A stretch of 64,000 nt of DNA from Pseudomonas fluorescens (GTDB lineage: Bacteria; Pseudomonadota; Gammaproteobacteria; Pseudomonadales; Pseudomonadaceae), in the NCBI RefSeq assembly GCF_005938625.1, contig NZ_VCNJ01000003.1, positions 1-64,000 of the forward strand, given 5' to 3'. Below the pieces are notes generated by a model. That model had not been told where the DNA came from and made no database searches. It saw only the letters and a list, made by a program, of their open reading frames with translations. How positions within the stretch are numbered: position 1 is the first letter of the stretch; the number at the start of each line of letters is the position of its first letter. The position numbers and the translations under genes were made by a program. Positions 47,520 to 56,761 of this stretch are shown piece after piece.

Positions 47520-47833
47520 GTTCAAGCAATAGCGTCACCGTGCAGATCCTCGACAAAGAGTATTCGATCATCTGCCCGCAGGAAGAACGCAGCAATCTGG
47601 TCAGTGCCGCCCGTTATCTGGATGGCAAGATGCGCGAGATCCGCAGCAGCGGCAAAGTCATCGGCGCCGACCGTATTGCCGTGATGGCCGCGCTGAACAT
47701 CACCCATGACCTCTTGCACAAAGAAGAGCGCCCGGATATCCAGGCCAGCGGTTCGACCCGTGAACAGGTACGTGACTTGCTCGATCGTGTCGATCTGGTA
47801 CTCGCCGACGATCAGACCAACACCAAGGGCTGA
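47516..47833 (+). CDS. zapA: cell division protein ZapA
   Basis: A 105-residue FtsZ-binding protein. The N-terminal globular part begins NSVTVQILDKEYSIICPQEER, and ARYLDGKMREIR is the conserved central segment; the C-terminal half is a helix for antiparallel coiled-coil tetramers. It bundles FtsZ filaments at mid-cell. The order zapA-ssrS-fau follows, as in E. coli and P. aeruginosa. Confidence 0.95.
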   Translation: MSSSNSVTVQILDKEYSIICPQEERSNLVSAARYLDGKMREIRSSGKVIGADRIAVMAALNITHDLLHKEERPDIQASGSTREQVRDLLDRVDLVLADDQTNTKG

Positions 47834-47852
47834 TTCGACTGGCCGCTTGCGG

Positions 47853-47858
47853 TATACT
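47853..47858 (+). promoter_or_regulatory. -10 box of the 6S RNA promoter
   Basis: TATACT at 47853-47858 lies 4-7 bases before the expected 5' end of the 6S RNA. The -35 region is not close to consensus. Confidence 0.6.
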
Positions 47859-47862
47859 CGCG

Positions 47863-48043
47863 GCACTCCCTGGGGTGCTTGCCAGTTGACGATGTCCCTG
47901 AGCCGATTCGCACTACCCTGGAAGTTGCACGTTGGGCTGGTGTGCATGTCCGCTAGACGGAAAGCCTTAAAGTCTACTGCATCTTCCACCTTGAACTTTC
48001 GGGTTCAAGGGCTAAGTTGACAGCGGTTCATCCGGGGAGCCTG
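47863..48043 (+). ncRNA. ssrS: 6S RNA
   Basis: About 180 nt between zapA and the 5-formyl-THF cyclo-ligase gene, the conserved ssrS locus. The 5' part ggcactccctggggtgcttg pairs with the 3' part (tccggggagcc), forming the closing stem. The centre should form the open bubble that mimics a melted promoter and binds sigma-70 RNA polymerase in stationary phase. Ends are estimated from the stem and the -10 box. The ORF-like frames through this region are not genes. Confidence 0.9.
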
Positions 48044-48048
48044 ATTCG

Positions 48049-48085
48049 AATCCGATGTCGGTGAAAACCGCCATCGGATTTTTTA
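48049..48085 (+). terminator. terminator downstream of the 6S RNA
   Basis: aatccgatgtcggt and accgccatcggatt form a near-perfect stem with a GAAA-type loop, followed by a T run (ttttttat). It could end the 6S precursor or reduce read-through into the downstream gene. Confidence 0.8.
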
Positions 48086-48121
48086 TGCGTACGTTTTCGT
48101 CCAACCTGCCGAAGCCGAACC

Positions 48122-48727
48122 ATGACCGAACCCGCGCTGCTGCCCCGCCCGCAACTCCGCCGCCTGCTGCGCAAGGCGCGCCGCTTGCTGACCAAGAGTG
48201 AGCAACGCCAGGCCGCCAAAGGCCTGTACCGACAATTGGCGCAAGACCCGCATTTTCGCCGGGCCAGACATATCTCTCTGTACCTGCCCACCGACGGTGA
48301 AATCGATCCGCGTCTGTTGCTGCGTGAAGCGCAGCGTCGCGGTAAAGCGACCTATCTGCCGGTGCTCAGCGCCTGGCCGCGAACCAAGATGGTTTTCCAG
48401 CGCATTCGTCCCGGTGAAAAACTCAAACCCAATCGCTTCCGCATTCTCGAGCCGCGAGCCAATCTGGCGCAGCAACGCAAGGTCTGGGCGCTGGATCTGG
48501 TGTTGTTGCCGTTGGTAGGGTTTGACGATGTCGGCGGGCGCCTGGGGATGGGCGGCGGTTTCTATGACCGCAGCCTGGCGTATCTGGCGCGGCGCAAAAA
48601 CTGGCGCAAGCCGACGCTGCTGGGTCTGGCACATGAATGTCAGAAGGTCGAGCGCTTGGCGCAGGCGAGCTGGGATGTACCGTTACAAGGTACGGTCAGC
48701 GACAAGGCGTGGTATTTCGCAGGATAG
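48122..48727 (+). CDS. 5-formyltetrahydrofolate cyclo-ligase (YgfA/Fau)
   Basis: A 201-residue enzyme of the 5-FTHF cyclo-ligase (MTHFS) family. It shows an N-terminal basic helix (RRLLRKARRLLTKSEQ), ISLYLPTDGEIDPRLLL, and the ATP/folate motif LVGFDDVGGRLGMGGGFYDRSL near residues 136-156. It converts 5-formyl-THF to 5,10-methenyl-THF with ATP. It is paired with 6S RNA in many gammaproteobacteria, and processing from a common transcript is known in E. coli. Confidence 0.94.
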   Translation: MTEPALLPRPQLRRLLRKARRLLTKSEQRQAAKGLYRQLAQDPHFRRARHISLYLPTDGEIDPRLLLREAQRRGKATYLPVLSAWPRTKMVFQRIRPGEKLKPNRFRILEPRANLAQQRKVWALDLVLLPLVGFDDVGGRLGMGGGFYDRSLAYLARRKNWRKPTLLGLAHECQKVERLAQASWDVPLQGTVSDKAWYFAG

Positions 48728-48763
48728 GACGCCGCGCAGATCAGCGGCGTCGGGAGAGCAGCT

Positions 48764-48919
48764 TCAGCGCTTGAAGGCTGTCGACTGTTGTACTTGCTGT
48801 GCAACTTCAATCGGCGCGTCGGCCTTGTTCGCCCACAGGCTTTGTGCGTAACCAGTGGTCACGACGCCCAGGCCAAACAAAATTACCAAAGTCCATAGTA
48901 AATCCGGTTTGCGTTTCAT
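48764..48919 (-). CDS. 51-residue single-pass membrane protein, unannotated size class
   Basis: A short frame begins MKRKPDLLWTLVILFGLGVV and ends STAFKR. Residues 8-24 form one hydrophobic helix after a basic N-terminus, so the topology is probably N-in with a short periplasmic tail of about 25 residues. A strong ribosome site (TTGAGGGGGG) lies 7-12 bases before the ATG at 48919. It is transcribed toward, and convergent with, the cyclo-ligase gene. I do not recognise a family. Good start signals, basic-hydrophobic design and a clean gap on both sides support a real gene. Confidence 0.72.
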   Translation of the reverse strand: MKRKPDLLWTLVILFGLGVVTTGYAQSLWANKADAPIEVAQQVQQSTAFKR

Positions 48920-49117
48920 CGATTGCCCCCCTCAAGGCACATCATCACGATGACAGCAGCGGTTTCCGTTTGTAGGCCGTGCAGCAGCGTCAAGCTTTAA
49001 AGGCCGGCATTTTGCGACAACGTGAACCTGCGCGCAAACGCTGACGTCAACCGACTGTCGGTTTGTCATAAAATTGCCCGACAACCTGCCCAATGACCGT
49101 TTCAGGAGCAAAAAACC

Positions 49118-49567
49118 ATGGCCTATTGGCTGATGAAGTCCGAGCCCGACGAACTCTCGATCAAAGGTCTGGAAAAACTCGGTAAAGCGCGCTGGGACGG
49201 GGTTCGCAACTATCAGGCACGCAACTTCCTGCGCGCAATGGCGGTGGGCGATGAATTCTTTTTCTATCATTCCAGCTGCCCTGAGCCGGGAATTGCCGGG
49301 ATCGGCAAGATAATCGAGGCAGCGTACCCGGATCCCACCGCATTGGAGCCGGAGAGTCATTACTTCGACCCGAAGGCTACAGCGGAGAAAAATGCCTGGA
49401 GTGCGATTGACGTTGAACACGTCGAGACGTTTGCACGGGTATTGAAGCTGGATTATCTGAAGCAGCAGACCGCGCTGGCGCAGATGCCACTGGTGCAGAA
49501 GGGGTCGCGGTTGTCGGTGATGCCGGTCACACCCGAGCAGTGGGCGGCGGTGCTTGCCCTGCGCTGA
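49118..49567 (+). CDS. EVE-domain protein
   Basis: A 149-residue protein that is a single EVE (PUA-like) domain from residue 2 to the end. Markers are MAYWLMKSEPDELSI, the RWDGVRNYQARNFLRAM helix and the FYHSSCPEPGIAGIGKI strand. EVE domains bind modified bases, such as modified cytosine, or RNA. The gene is monocistronic. It is a conserved housekeeping neighbour of zapA/ygfA in Pseudomonas rather than part of a restriction system, since no nuclease gene is near. Confidence 0.92.
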   Translation: MAYWLMKSEPDELSIKGLEKLGKARWDGVRNYQARNFLRAMAVGDEFFFYHSSCPEPGIAGIGKIIEAAYPDPTALEPESHYFDPKATAEKNAWSAIDVEHVETFARVLKLDYLKQQTALAQMPLVQKGSRLSVMPVTPEQWAAVLALR

Positions 49568-49572
49568 CGCGC

Positions 49573-49649
49573 AAAAAGATCGCGGCCTTCGGCAGCTCCT
49601 ACATTGGAATGCGGTTCCCTGTAGGAGCTGCCGTGGGCGGCGAACTTTT
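49573..49649. repeat. inverted REP pair, 'gatcgcagcctgcggcagctcctac' type
   Basis: Halves at 49573-49602 and 49621-49649 are inverted, with several changes from the other copies (ccgtgggcggcgaac in the right half). It lies between convergent genes and may act as a terminator hairpin. Confidence 0.83.
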
Positions 49650-49660
49650 GACTTTAATGC

Positions 49661-50068
49661 TTACTGAATGATCAGGTTGTTGAACAACAGATCCTCAACC
49701 ACCGGCTTGCCGGTCTCGTCATTCATCACTTGCTGGGTCTGTTTCAGCGCTTCCTGACGCAGCTTCTCTTTACCTTCGATGCTGCCCATCGCCTCGGTGG
49801 TCTGCTGCGTAAACAGCGCCACCAGCTGATTGCGGATCAACGGTTCGTTGGCTTTGACCAGTTTGCTCGCCTCTTCGCCAGTCACACGCAGCGCCACATC
49901 GGCCTTGTAGACCTTGAGTTTCGGTGTGCCGTCCAGCCCGTAGTTGCCCACGAACGGCGGGCTCAGGGTGATGTAGCTAACCTTCGGCGCTTCGCCTTCT
50001 TTGGCTTCTTCGGCCAGCGCTGCCACAGGCAGAGACAGGGCCAGCAACAACATGATCCACGCTTTCAC
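49661..50068 (-). CDS. FliL-like exported protein, GTG start
   Basis: A 135-residue protein. The GTG at 50068 follows AAGGAG with six-base spacing, and the product begins with a signal or anchor segment (KAWIMLLLALSLPVAALA) before an acidic EEAKEGEAP linker. The C-terminal part resembles the periplasmic domain of FliL: VSYITLSPPFVGNY, then RNQLVALFTQQTTEAM and VEDLLFNNLIIQ. No flagellar gene is nearby. FliL proper supports stator function; this stand-alone member may act on another stator- or stomatin-like partner. Confidence 0.83.
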   Translation of the reverse strand: MKAWIMLLLALSLPVAALAEEAKEGEAPKVSYITLSPPFVGNYGLDGTPKLKVYKADVALRVTGEEASKLVKANEPLIRNQLVALFTQQTTEAMGSIEGKEKLRQEALKQTQQVMNDETGKPVVEDLLFNNLIIQ

Positions 50069-50218
50069 AATTCGCTCCTTATCCGGTTTGCGGCCTAGCA
50101 TAACGACCCGCCGCGCAAGCACAAGCTTATGGCTGACTATCAGGGCCGGGCATGCTCGTTGACCCGTTGACTGACACACCTACACTTATCGGCCATCACT
50201 CCCAAAGGAATAGCCCTG

Positions 50219-51196
50219 ATGAAAGCCGTGCTGTGCAAAGCCTTCGGCCCTGCCGAATCGCTGGTGCTGGAAGACGTCGCCAGTCCCGCCCTGAAGAAGA
50301 ATGAAATCCTGCTGGACGTGCACGCCGCCGGGGTCAACTTCCCGGACACGCTGATCATCGAGGGCAAGTACCAGTTCAAGCCGCCCTTCCCGTTCTCGCC
50401 GGGCGGCGAAGCGGCTGGCGTGGTTCGCGAAGTCGGGGAAAAGGTCAGCCACCTCAAGGTCGGTGACCGGGTCATGGCCCTGACCGGCTGGGGCAGTTTT
50501 GCCGAACAGGTCGCGGTGCCTGGCTACAACGTGCTGCCGATCCCGCCGTCAATGGACTTCAACATCGCCGCGGCCTTCAGCATGACCTACGGCACTTCGA
50601 TGCACGCCCTCAAGCAACGCGCCAACCTGCAACCGGGCGAAACCCTGCTGGTGCTTGGCGCATCCGGCGGTGTCGGCCTGGCTGCCGTGGAAATCGGCAA
50701 AGCCACGGGCGCACACGTGATTGCTGCCGCCAGCAGTGCCGAGAAACTCGCGGTGGCCAAGGCTGCCGGCGCCGATGAGCTGATCAACTACAGCGAAACC
50801 AGCCTAAAGGACGAAATCAAACGCCTGACCGATGGCCAGGGCGCCGACGTGATTTACGACCCGGTCGGCGGTGACCTGTTCGATCAAGCCATTCGCGCCA
50901 TCGCTTGGAACGGTCGCTTGCTGGTGGTCGGCTTCGCCAGCGGGCGCATCCCGGAACTGCCGGTGAACCTCGCGTTGCTCAAGGGCGCGGCGGTACTTGG
51001 CGTGTTCTGGGGTTCATTCGCCCAGCGCCAGCCGCAGGACAACGCGGCGAACTTCCAGCAGTTGTTCGGCTGGTTTGCCGAGGGCAAGTTGAAACCGCTG
51101 GTGTCGCAGGTGTATCCGCTGAGCAACGCGGCGCAGGCGATCAATGATCTTGGCCAGCGCAAGGCGGTGGGCAAGGTGGTGGTGCAGGTGCGCTGA
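50219..51196 (+). CDS. NADPH:quinone oxidoreductase family protein
   Basis: A 325-residue zinc-independent medium-chain dehydrogenase/reductase (quinone reductase group). The Rossmann motif GASGGVGLAAVEIGKA lies near residues 145-160. The N-terminal GroES-like domain begins MKAVLCKAFGPAESL. There are no catalytic zinc Cys ligands. It probably reduces quinones or enones using NADPH. AAGGAA precedes the ATG. It is monocistronic. Confidence 0.92.
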   Translation: MKAVLCKAFGPAESLVLEDVASPALKKNEILLDVHAAGVNFPDTLIIEGKYQFKPPFPFSPGGEAAGVVREVGEKVSHLKVGDRVMALTGWGSFAEQVAVPGYNVLPIPPSMDFNIAAAFSMTYGTSMHALKQRANLQPGETLLVLGASGGVGLAAVEIGKATGAHVIAAASSAEKLAVAKAAGADELINYSETSLKDEIKRLTDGQGADVIYDPVGGDLFDQAIRAIAWNGRLLVVGFASGRIPELPVNLALLKGAAVLGVFWGSFAQRQPQDNAANFQQLFGWFAEGKLKPLVSQVYPLSNAAQAINDLGQRKAVGKVVVQVR

Positions 51197-51202
51197 GGCG
51201 CC

Positions 51203-51832
51203 TCAATGACCGGGCGACGCCGCCGTGTCGCCCGGCATCAGATGTTCCTGAACCTTCTCGCTACGCGACTGGATCAACTGCCCCTTGTCATCGAACCGCA
51301 AAACAATCAGCCAATCGTAAACATCCACCGGCCATTTCGGCTGGCCGATCAGCGCCGGGCCATCGCCGCCGAACGCAGCAATCAGTTTGTTGATATGGCC
51401 GTGGTGCCAGGCAATCAGCACGGTCTTCGCCTGATTATTCTTGCGCAGCGAGCTGACCAGTTTGTCGACGTCGTTATTGACGTAGGGCTGCTCGATCGGC
51501 AGTTGCAGGCGCCGGGACAGTGGAATCAGCGTCTGTCGCGGGCGGATGCTTTCCGGGCTGTCGGCGGTAGCGATCAGACGTTGGGGCGTGAGTGTCTGGT
51601 CGTCCAACTGCAAAGAGGTGAAATAGTCCGCGTAAGCCGCGGCGCGCTGTTCGCCCCGGGTATTGAGTTCTCGGCCGACATCAGGCTTTTCCGCATGGCG
51701 GACGATCAATACGGTGACATTGCGCAGGCCTGGTGCTGCAGAACCTTGGGCAAAGCTCAGTGCCAACACTGAAACAGTCACCGCTGCGACCATCAACAGT
51801 CTGGGCAATAGCCTGCGAACTTTCGGGGTCAT
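51203..51832 (-). CDS. exported histidine phosphatase superfamily protein
   Basis: A 209-residue protein with an N-terminal hydrophobic segment (residues 9-30) that signals export or membrane anchoring. The catalytic RHG-like motif reads LIVRHAEKP with His46, and a second His lies in LIAWHHGHINKL near residue 145. Members remove phosphate from sugars, proteins or phytate; the substrate is unknown. It ends seven bases from the convergent quinone-reductase gene. Confidence 0.83.
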   Translation of the reverse strand: MTPKVRRLLPRLLMVAAVTVSVLALSFAQGSAAPGLRNVTVLIVRHAEKPDVGRELNTRGEQRAAAYADYFTSLQLDDQTLTPQRLIATADSPESIRPRQTLIPLSRRLQLPIEQPYVNNDVDKLVSSLRKNNQAKTVLIAWHHGHINKLIAAFGGDGPALIGQPKWPVDVYDWLIVLRFDDKGQLIQSRSEKVQEHLMPGDTAASPGH

Positions 51833-52056
51833 CGCTTATCTCGAGATATCAGTCGATCTGTAGATCGCGAGTCTATGCCACAACATCCCGGCGGCCACAA
51901 AAACGCCCTGTTCTTACAGCTGAGCGACAGGTTCGTAAAGGAACACGCGACTTCCAACATTTTCCGCTATTTGCTCGATGCGAACCGGTGCTATTTTCGG
52001 TAACGAAACTGTAACATTCGCATCCGCAGTCAAAACAAGAAATCTGGAGCTCTTGA

Positions 52057-53406
52057 ATGTTTGCTTTCTTTCGTCCTGCCGCACATCAGGCTCCATTGCC
52101 TGAAGAAAAAATAGACAGCACGTACCGACGCCTGCGCTGGCAGATCTTCGCCGGTATTTTCTTTGGCTACGCGGGTTACTACCTGCTGCGCAAAAACTTC
52201 TCCCTGGCCATGCCGTACCTGATCGACGAAGGCTACAGCCGCGGCGACCTGGGTCTGGCGATGTCGGCGATTGCCATCGCGTATGGCTTGTCGAAGTTCC
52301 TCATGGGCCTGGTGTCCGACCGTTCCAACCCGCGTTACTTCCTGCCGTTCGGCCTGCTGGTCTCGGCCGGGGTCATGTTCATTTTCGGTTTCGCACCTTG
52401 GGCAACGTCCAGCGTGACCATGATGTTCATCCTGCTGTTCATCAACGGCTGGGCTCAGGGCATGGGCTGGCCGCCGAGTGGCCGGACCATGGTGCACTGG
52501 TGGTCGCAAAAGGAACGTGGCGGCGTGGTGTCCGTGTGGAACGTGGCGCATAACGTCGGCGGCGGCCTGATTGGTCCGCTGTTCCTGCTCGGCATGGGCC
52601 TGTTCAACGACTGGCACGCGGCGTTCTACGTACCGGCAGCCGTAGCCTTGGGCGTGGCCGTGTTCGCGTTCATCACCATGCGTGACACCCCGCAATCGGT
52701 CGGCTTGCCGCCGATCGAGAAGTACAAGAACGATTACCCGGAAGGCTACGACGCCAGCCACGAAGACGAATTCAGTGCGAAAGAGATCTTCGTCAAATAC
52801 GTGCTGCGCAACAAAATGCTCTGGTACATCGCCATGGCCAACGTCTTCGTCTACCTGCTGCGTTATGGCGTGCTGGACTGGGCGCCGACCTACCTGAAAG
52901 AGGCCAAGGGCTTCACCGTCGACAAAACTTCGTGGGCTTACTTCTTCTACGAATGGGCAGGTATTCCGGGCACGCTGCTGTGCGGCTGGATGTCGGACAA
53001 GATCTTCCGTGGCAATCGTGGCCTGACCGGCATGGTGTTCATGGCACTGGTGACCGTGGCGACCCTGGTTTACTGGCTGAACCCGGCCGGCAACCCGACC
53101 GTCGACATGATCGCGCTGTTCTCGATCGGCTTCCTGATCTACGGCCCGGTGATGCTGATCGGTCTGCAGGCGCTGGAGCTGGCACCGAAGAAAGCCGCCG
53201 GCACTGCGGCGGGCTTCACCGGTCTGTTCGGTTATCTGGGTGGTTCAGTCGCGGCGAGTGCAGCGATGGGCTATACCGTTGACCATTTCGGCTGGGACGG
53301 TGGTTTTGTCCTGTTGGTAGGCGCTTGCCTGCTGTCGATGGCCTTCCTCGCCCCGACGTTGTGGCACAAACAAGTCGCCAGTCAGAGCCGTGAAGCGGTC
53401 GCTTGA
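52057..53406 (+). CDS. glpT: glycerol-3-phosphate transporter GlpT
   Basis: A 449-residue major-facilitator protein with 12 membrane helices. The start resembles E. coli GlpT closely ([21 protein letters not shown], then [16 protein letters not shown]). The substrate-phosphate Arg in [15 protein letters not shown] and a second in the [15 protein letters not shown] segment are present. It exchanges glycerol-3-phosphate for inorganic phosphate and is a usual route for fosfomycin entry. GGAG precedes the ATG. Its 3' end overlaps the convergent chaC gene by 25 bases. Confidence 0.95.
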   Translation: MFAFFRPAAHQAPLPEEKIDSTYRRLRWQIFAGIFFGYAGYYLLRKNFSLAMPYLIDEGYSRGDLGLAMSAIAIAYGLSKFLMGLVSDRSNPRYFLPFGLLVSAGVMFIFGFAPWATSSVTMMFILLFINGWAQGMGWPPSGRTMVHWWSQKERGGVVSVWNVAHNVGGGLIGPLFLLGMGLFNDWHAAFYVPAAVALGVAVFAFITMRDTPQSVGLPPIEKYKNDYPEGYDASHEDEFSAKEIFVKYVLRNKMLWYIAMANVFVYLLRYGVLDWAPTYLKEAKGFTVDKTSWAYFFYEWAGIPGTLLCGWMSDKIFRGNRGLTGMVFMALVTVATLVYWLNPAGNPTVDMIALFSIGFLIYGPVMLIGLQALELAPKKAAGTAAGFTGLFGYLGGSVAASAAMGYTVDHFGWDGGFVLLVGACLLSMAFLAPTLWHKQVASQSREAVA

Positions 53407-54050
53407 TCGGCCTGTGACTGACAGCGCTTGAGCCGCGCCTCCAGATTTCGATCTGGCATGGCGTGGCTGCGCAGGGCGTGGGCGGTCTGCTCGACATAAT
53501 CGCGAGTGGTGCCGTAACGCCCGCTAGCGCTTTCGAACACCTGACTCAGCACGTGATCCGGCAAGTTGCCGGCATAGCTGGGCAGGTGCCGCTCCAACAC
53601 GAACCCCAATGCCTGAACCTGAGTGCCATCTTCGAGCCGGCAGTTGAGCCAGTGTGGGCGATAGGATGGCACCGGCATCTCGCGTTTCCATAATGCGTAC
53701 AGCGCCGCGTCGAGATTATCTTCCGGCAAGCGATAGGCGAAGCCGCTGCACGAACCGCCACGATCCAGACCAAATACCAGACCGGGCATTTCCGGGGTAC
53801 CGCGGTGCTCGTGCGACCACAGGTACAAGCCACGATGGTAGCCGTGCACGCGTCCGCGCACCCGCTCCACTGCCGAACACTCCGGCCGCCAGATCAGCGA
53901 ACCGTAGGCGAACAGCCACACCGGCCCGCCCTTGTGGCGCGCCATGGTCGATTGCATGGAAGCGAGAAGTTGTTCGTGCGTCAGCTGCGGCCCAAGATCG
54001 AGCCGCGGAGGGTAATTCAAATTCAGAAAAGCGTTTTCAATGGCGCTCAT
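53382..54050 (-). CDS. chaC: glutathione-specific gamma-glutamylcyclotransferase ChaC
   Basis: A 222-residue protein of the ChaC family. The substrate loop [14 protein letters not shown] lies near residues 44-57 and the catalytic Glu is probably in the [20 protein letters not shown] region. It cleaves glutathione to 5-oxoproline and Cys-Gly in the cytoplasm. The 3' end overlaps glpT (convergent) by 25 bases. The upstream gap (54051-54246) is AT-rich and contains no visible gene. Confidence 0.93.
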   Translation of the reverse strand: MSAIENAFLNLNYPPRLDLGPQLTHEQLLASMQSTMARHKGGPVWLFAYGSLIWRPECSAVERVRGRVHGYHRGLYLWSHEHRGTPEMPGLVFGLDRGGSCSGFAYRLPEDNLDAALYALWKREMPVPSYRPHWLNCRLEDGTQVQALGFVLERHLPSYAGNLPDHVLSQVFESASGRYGTTRDYVEQTAHALRSHAMPDRNLEARLKRCQSQADQATASRL

Positions 54051-54246
54051 GGCGAATAGCGTTCAGCTCCCCGCGGGTGAAGAATTACTTAATAGAACGC
54101 ACCGCTGTAACAATAAGGCACATATGTTTTAAGGCAATTTGAGTGCCATGGCACAGTTCTTAATTGATTGCCTGATTGATATATAACCTAGCGGTATTTA
54201 TGCAATTACATAAATACCGATCGGCTATATAGCGAGTTATAAAGAA

Positions 54247-55215
54247 TCAGGAACGTGGGGCGTAGGCGAATACGTCTGCGCGCATTTGATGAGCATCCAT
54301 CCCCGCTTCAACCAGCGCGTCCAGCGTGCCGTAGACCATGGCTGGTGAGCCGCTGGCGTAGACGTGCAAAGGTTTCAGGTCGGGGAAGTCTTCACAGACC
54401 GCCTCGTGCAGCATGCCGCAGCGCCCTTCCCAACCGCATTGATCGCTGACGACTTTGTGCAGGAACAGGTTGGGCAATTTCAGCCATTCGTCCCAGTGCT
54501 CGATCTCATAGAAATCTTCCGGACGGCGCACGCCCCAGTACAGATGCACGGGATGTTTGAAGCCGTTGGCACGGCAATGCTCGATCAGGGCGTGAATCTG
54601 GCCCATGCCAGTACCCGCAGCGACCAATACCAACGGCCCATCCGGCAGCTCGGCCAGATGCGTATCACCGAATGGCAGCTCGACCCGCACCATGGCGTTG
54701 CGTTGCAGTTGCTCGATCAGGCTCAGTGCACTGGATTCGCGCGCCAGCACGTGGATTTCCAGATCACGCCCGCCGTGCGGCGCCGAGGCCATGGAAAACG
54801 CCGACTTCTCGCCGTTCTCGCGTTCGATCATCAAGTACTGCCCGGCGTGATAGCGCGGCGGCTTGCCCGCCGGCGCACGCAGACGCACGCGCCAGGTGTC
54901 GCCACCGACGTCGCGGCATTCGATGACCTGACACGACAGTCTGCGCACCGGCAATTCTCCCAGCGCGAGCACGCCATCCCACAGCAGGATGCAGTCTTCC
55001 AGCGGCTCGGCTATGCAAGTGTAGAACTCGCCGTGGTCGTGCACCTTGCCGTCCTGGGCGACGCGGCCTTCCACCAGCAGCGCCGCACACACATGACAAT
55101 TGCCGTTGCGGCAGCTTTGCGGGCATTCGTAGCCCAGGCGCCGCGCGCCATCGAGAATCCGCTCACCGGGCTGTATCTCAAGCACCGCTCCGGAGGGCTG
55201 CAGGGTTACACGCAT
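54247..55215 (-). CDS. 2Fe-2S flavoprotein reductase (CDP-6-deoxy-delta-3,4-glucoseen reductase-like)
   Basis: A 322-residue fusion. Residues 1-90 are a plant-type ferredoxin domain with CX4CX2C (C35, C40, C43) and the fourth Cys at C67. Residues 95-200 are the FAD domain (HAGQYLMIERENGEKSAFSMAS) and residues 205-320 the NAD(P) domain (VLVAAGTGMGQIHALIEH). Database names derive from AscD/E3, but there are no deoxysugar genes here. The ATG at 55215 shares one base with the ubiD stop, so it is translationally coupled to ubiD, similar to E. coli ubiD-fre. A flavin-reductase role for UbiD/UbiX cofactor chemistry is inferred. Confidence 0.9.
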   Translation of the reverse strand: MRVTLQPSGAVLEIQPGERILDGARRLGYECPQSCRNGNCHVCAALLVEGRVAQDGKVHDHGEFYTCIAEPLEDCILLWDGVLALGELPVRRLSCQVIECRDVGGDTWRVRLRAPAGKPPRYHAGQYLMIERENGEKSAFSMASAPHGGRDLEIHVLARESSALSLIEQLQRNAMVRVELPFGDTHLAELPDGPLVLVAAGTGMGQIHALIEHCRANGFKHPVHLYWGVRRPEDFYEIEHWDEWLKLPNLFLHKVVSDQCGWEGRCGMLHEAVCEDFPDLKPLHVYASGSPAMVYGTLDALVEAGMDAHQMRADVFAYAPRS

Positions 55216-56681
55216 CAATCTATTCCTAACTGATTCCAGATGGCATCGATCCGTTGGGTGACGGCGTCGTCCTTGACGATCACGCGACCCCACTCGCGAG
55301 TGGTTTCGCCCGGCCACTTGTGGGTGGCATCGAGACCCATTTTCGAACCCAGGCCGGAGATCGGCGAGGCGAAGTCGAGGTAGTCGATCGGCGTGTTATC
55401 GATCATCACCGTGTCGCGCTTGGGGTCCATGCGCGTGGTGATGGCCCAGATCACGTCGTTCCAGTCGCGGGCGTTGATATCGTCGTCGGTGACGATAACG
55501 AACTTGGTGTACATGAACTGTCGCAAAAACGACCAGACACCAAGCATCACGCGCTTGGCATGCCCTGGATACGACTTCTTCATGGTCACGATGGCCATGC
55601 GGTACGAGCAGCCTTCCGGCGGCAGGTAGAAGTCGGTGATTTCCGGGAACTGCTTCTGCAGGATCGGCACGAACACTTCGTTCAGCGCCACGCCGAGGAT
55701 TGCCGGCTCATCCGGCGGACGGCCGGTGTAGGTGCTGTGGTAGATCGGTTTGATCCGGTGTGTGATGCGTTCGACGGTGAACACCGGGAAACTGTCGACT
55801 TCGTTGTAGTAACCGGTGTGGTCGCCGTACGGGCCTTCGTCCGCCATTTCGCCCGGATGGATTACGCCTTCGAGGATGATTTCGGCGGTTGCCGGCACTT
55901 GCAGGTCGTTGCCACGGCACTTGACCAGTTCGGTGCGGTTACCGCGCAAGAGGCCTGCGAAAGCGTATTCGGAGAGACTATCCGGCACTGGCGTCACCGC
56001 GCCGAGGATGGTCGCCGGATCCGCGCCGAGGGCCACGGACACCGGGAACGGCTGGCCCGGATGCTTTTCGCACCACTCGCGATAATCCAGGGCGCCGCCA
56101 CGGTGACTGAGCCAGCGCATGATCACCTTGTTGCGGCCGATCACTTGCTGACGGTAGATGCCGAGGTTCTGGCGATCCTTGTTCGGGCCTTTGGTGACGG
56201 TCAGGCCCCAGGTGATCAGCGGGCCGACGTCGCCGGGCCAGCAGGTCTGCACCGGCAGCATCGCCAGGTCGACGTCGTCGCCTTCGATGACCACTTCCTG
56301 GCACACCGCGTCTTTGACGACTTTCGGCGCCATCGAGATGATCTTGCGGAAGATCGGCAGTTTCGACCACGCGTCTTTCAAGCCCTTCGGCGGCTCCGGC
56401 TCCTTGAGGAACGCCAGCAGTTTGCCGATTTCGCGCAGCTCGCTGACCGACTCGGCACCCATGCCCATGGCCACCCGCTCAGGGGTGCCGAACAGGTTAC
56501 CGAGCACCGGGATGTCGTAGCCGGTCGGCTTTTCGAACAGCAGCGCCGGACCTTTGGCCCGTAGCGTGCGGTCGCACACCTCGGTCATTTCCAGCACCGG
56601 CGAGACGGGAATCTGGATGCGTTTCAACTCTCCGCGCTGCTCAAGCTGCTGCACGAAATCCCGAAGATCCTTGAATTTCAT
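55215..56681 (-). CDS. ubiD: 4-hydroxy-3-polyprenylbenzoate decarboxylase UbiD
   Basis: A 488-residue prenylated-FMN-dependent decarboxylase. I chose ATG 56681 ([19 protein letters not shown]), which matches known UbiD starts; six extra codons from an upstream TTG would lie over the ribosome site GAGGG. Catalytic features are the conserved Arg/Glu segments (ANHx-like [16 protein letters not shown] and [11 protein letters not shown]) and the Glu of [10 protein letters not shown]. It removes the carboxyl group of the ubiquinone precursor. UbiX, which makes the prenyl-FMN, is not in the window. Confidence 0.95.
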   Translation of the reverse strand: MKFKDLRDFVQQLEQRGELKRIQIPVSPVLEMTEVCDRTLRAKGPALLFEKPTGYDIPVLGNLFGTPERVAMGMGAESVSELREIGKLLAFLKEPEPPKGLKDAWSKLPIFRKIISMAPKVVKDAVCQEVVIEGDDVDLAMLPVQTCWPGDVGPLITWGLTVTKGPNKDRQNLGIYRQQVIGRNKVIMRWLSHRGGALDYREWCEKHPGQPFPVSVALGADPATILGAVTPVPDSLSEYAFAGLLRGNRTELVKCRGNDLQVPATAEIILEGVIHPGEMADEGPYGDHTGYYNEVDSFPVFTVERITHRIKPIYHSTYTGRPPDEPAILGVALNEVFVPILQKQFPEITDFYLPPEGCSYRMAIVTMKKSYPGHAKRVMLGVWSFLRQFMYTKFVIVTDDDINARDWNDVIWAITTRMDPKRDTVMIDNTPIDYLDFASPISGLGSKMGLDATHKWPGETTREWGRVIVKDDAVTQRIDAIWNQLGID

Positions 56682-56761
56682 TGACGATGGCACCCTCAAA
56701 ATAGGCGTACATCCTACCTGCTCTGACGGGCAAACAGCAGCCCGTCAGTGCCTGGCATCGC

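Noticed and set aside
47522..47989. 155-codon open frame on the minus strand through zapA and the 6S RNA
   Set aside because: It runs antisense to zapA and to the conserved 6S RNA and shows no protein features.
49118..49567. EVE-domain protein as part of a modified-DNA restriction system
   Set aside because: No nuclease or methyltransferase gene is nearby, and the neighbourhood is conserved housekeeping.
54051..54246. AT-rich 196-base gap as a mobile-element scar or RNA gene
   Set aside because: No inverted ends, duplication or terminator is visible; it is probably the chaC promoter region.
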